DNA of 31,788 nucleotides from a virus. The notes under the pieces were generated by a model that saw only the letters and a list, made by a program, of their open reading frames with translations, ran no database searches and was not told the origin of the DNA. Of this stretch, positions 31,571 through 31,788 are shown piece after piece; the stretch's first letter is position 1; every line of letters begins with the position of its first letter. The position numbers and the translations under genes were made by a program. The stretch is taken from positions 1-31,788 of IMG/VR virus record IMGVR_UViG_3300021960_006073; one strand, given 5' to 3'.

Positions 31571-31788
31571 TAGTGTTCTCGTATTGTAACAACAAGGTCA
31601 GATGTGCCTTTTATTACTCTGTGATAGGTGTTTTTGGGTATATTAAAACTATCACCAGGCTTTAATGTTACTGGAAGTTCATTATCCATTTGTAGTTTCC
31701 AGTCAGTACCTTCAACTATAGTAATGCTACGGTCACGCCTGTCTCTGTGCCAGACAAGTTCGTCACTGTCAACGCTAGGGGAAAATTT
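31570..31788 (-). CDS. Partial cupin-like protein (5' end beyond window)
   Basis: The window's right edge cuts this gene; 72 residues plus a TAG stop are visible. The segment VWHRDRRDRSITIVEGTDW, then LPVTLKPGDSFNIPKNTYHRVIKG, matches a small cupin-fold family: a WHRD motif opens the barrel, GDSF..P..T.H forms the second half with a conserved histidine. The start codon lies beyond the window. A role in sugar or small-molecule binding is not established. Confidence 0.7.
   Translation of the reverse strand, partial: KFSPSVDSDELVWHRDRRDRSITIVEGTDWKLQMDNELPVTLKPGDSFNIPKNTYHRVIKGTSDLVVTIREH

Noticed and set aside
1-31788. tRNA genes or a CRISPR array
   Set aside because: No cloverleaf-like sequence or regularly spaced direct repeats were seen, and the few gaps are too short to hold them.

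Overview
The window reads as part of the genome of a T4-like (Straboviridae/Kyanoviridae-type) myovirus of a Gram-negative, probably marine and possibly alphaproteobacterial, host. The evidence is a T4-type replication core (gp43 DNA polymerase, gp45 sliding clamp, RNase H/5'-3' exonuclease, DsbA-like DNA-binding protein), AT-rich sequence, every supported gene on the minus strand, genes joined by ATGA or longer overlaps, and many small proteins of the kind seen in marine T4-like phages. No rRNA, tRNA, CRISPR array or insertion sequence was seen, and no stretch of 300 bases lacks a gene.

Because all genes run right to left, the transcriptional order starts at 31788. The few gaps between genes carry sigma70-like promoters, with the -35 box usually embedded in the end of the upstream gene. 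They divide the window into units. Unit A (right edge to 30630) has a partial cupin-like protein and two unknown proteins. Unit B (promoter at 30626) has dsbA, a membrane protein, gene 43 and a methyltransferase. Unit C (promoter at 26474) has gene 45, a sulfotransferase, a YdcH-like protein, a divergent T-fold protein, small unknowns, a nucleotide-sugar dehydrogenase, an Asp-hydroxylase-type dioxygenase and a short DegT-type aminotransferase. Unit D (promoter at 20949) has dpdA, a GT-B glycosyltransferase, an SGNH-like protein, folE, a sugar epimerase, a B12/radical-SAM protein, a membrane protein, a eukaryotic-type phosphomannomutase, an unknown protein and another SGNH-like protein. Unit E (weaker promoter plus palindrome at 12430) has a 1193-residue lipoprotein-subtilase with an autotransporter-like end, then an acetyltransferase, a cupin, a phosphoribosyltransferase, a DUF1289 protein and a 2OG dioxygenase. 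Unit F (promoter at 6620) has queD, a SAP-like protein, a sulfotransferase-like protein, queE, an unknown protein, a phosphoglycerate mutase, small proteins, an SGNH-like protein and rnh.

The main biology is a 7-deazaguanine DNA-modification pathway: FolE, QueD and QueE make the base and DpdA inserts it. No queC is present in the window. DpdA carries near its C-terminus almost the same octapeptide (FDSLFSF plus an acidic residue) that ends the phage DNA polymerase, where T4-like polymerases carry their sliding-clamp-binding peptide. I infer that DpdA is tethered to gp45 so that modification follows replication. The queD and dpdA promoters also share an 11-base element between their -35 and -10 boxes. 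A GT-B glycosyltransferase overlaps dpdA by four bases, which raises the possibility of further decoration of the base. The remaining sugar, sulfo and dioxygenase genes suggest either hypermodification or surface-glycan chemistry; the sequence does not decide which.
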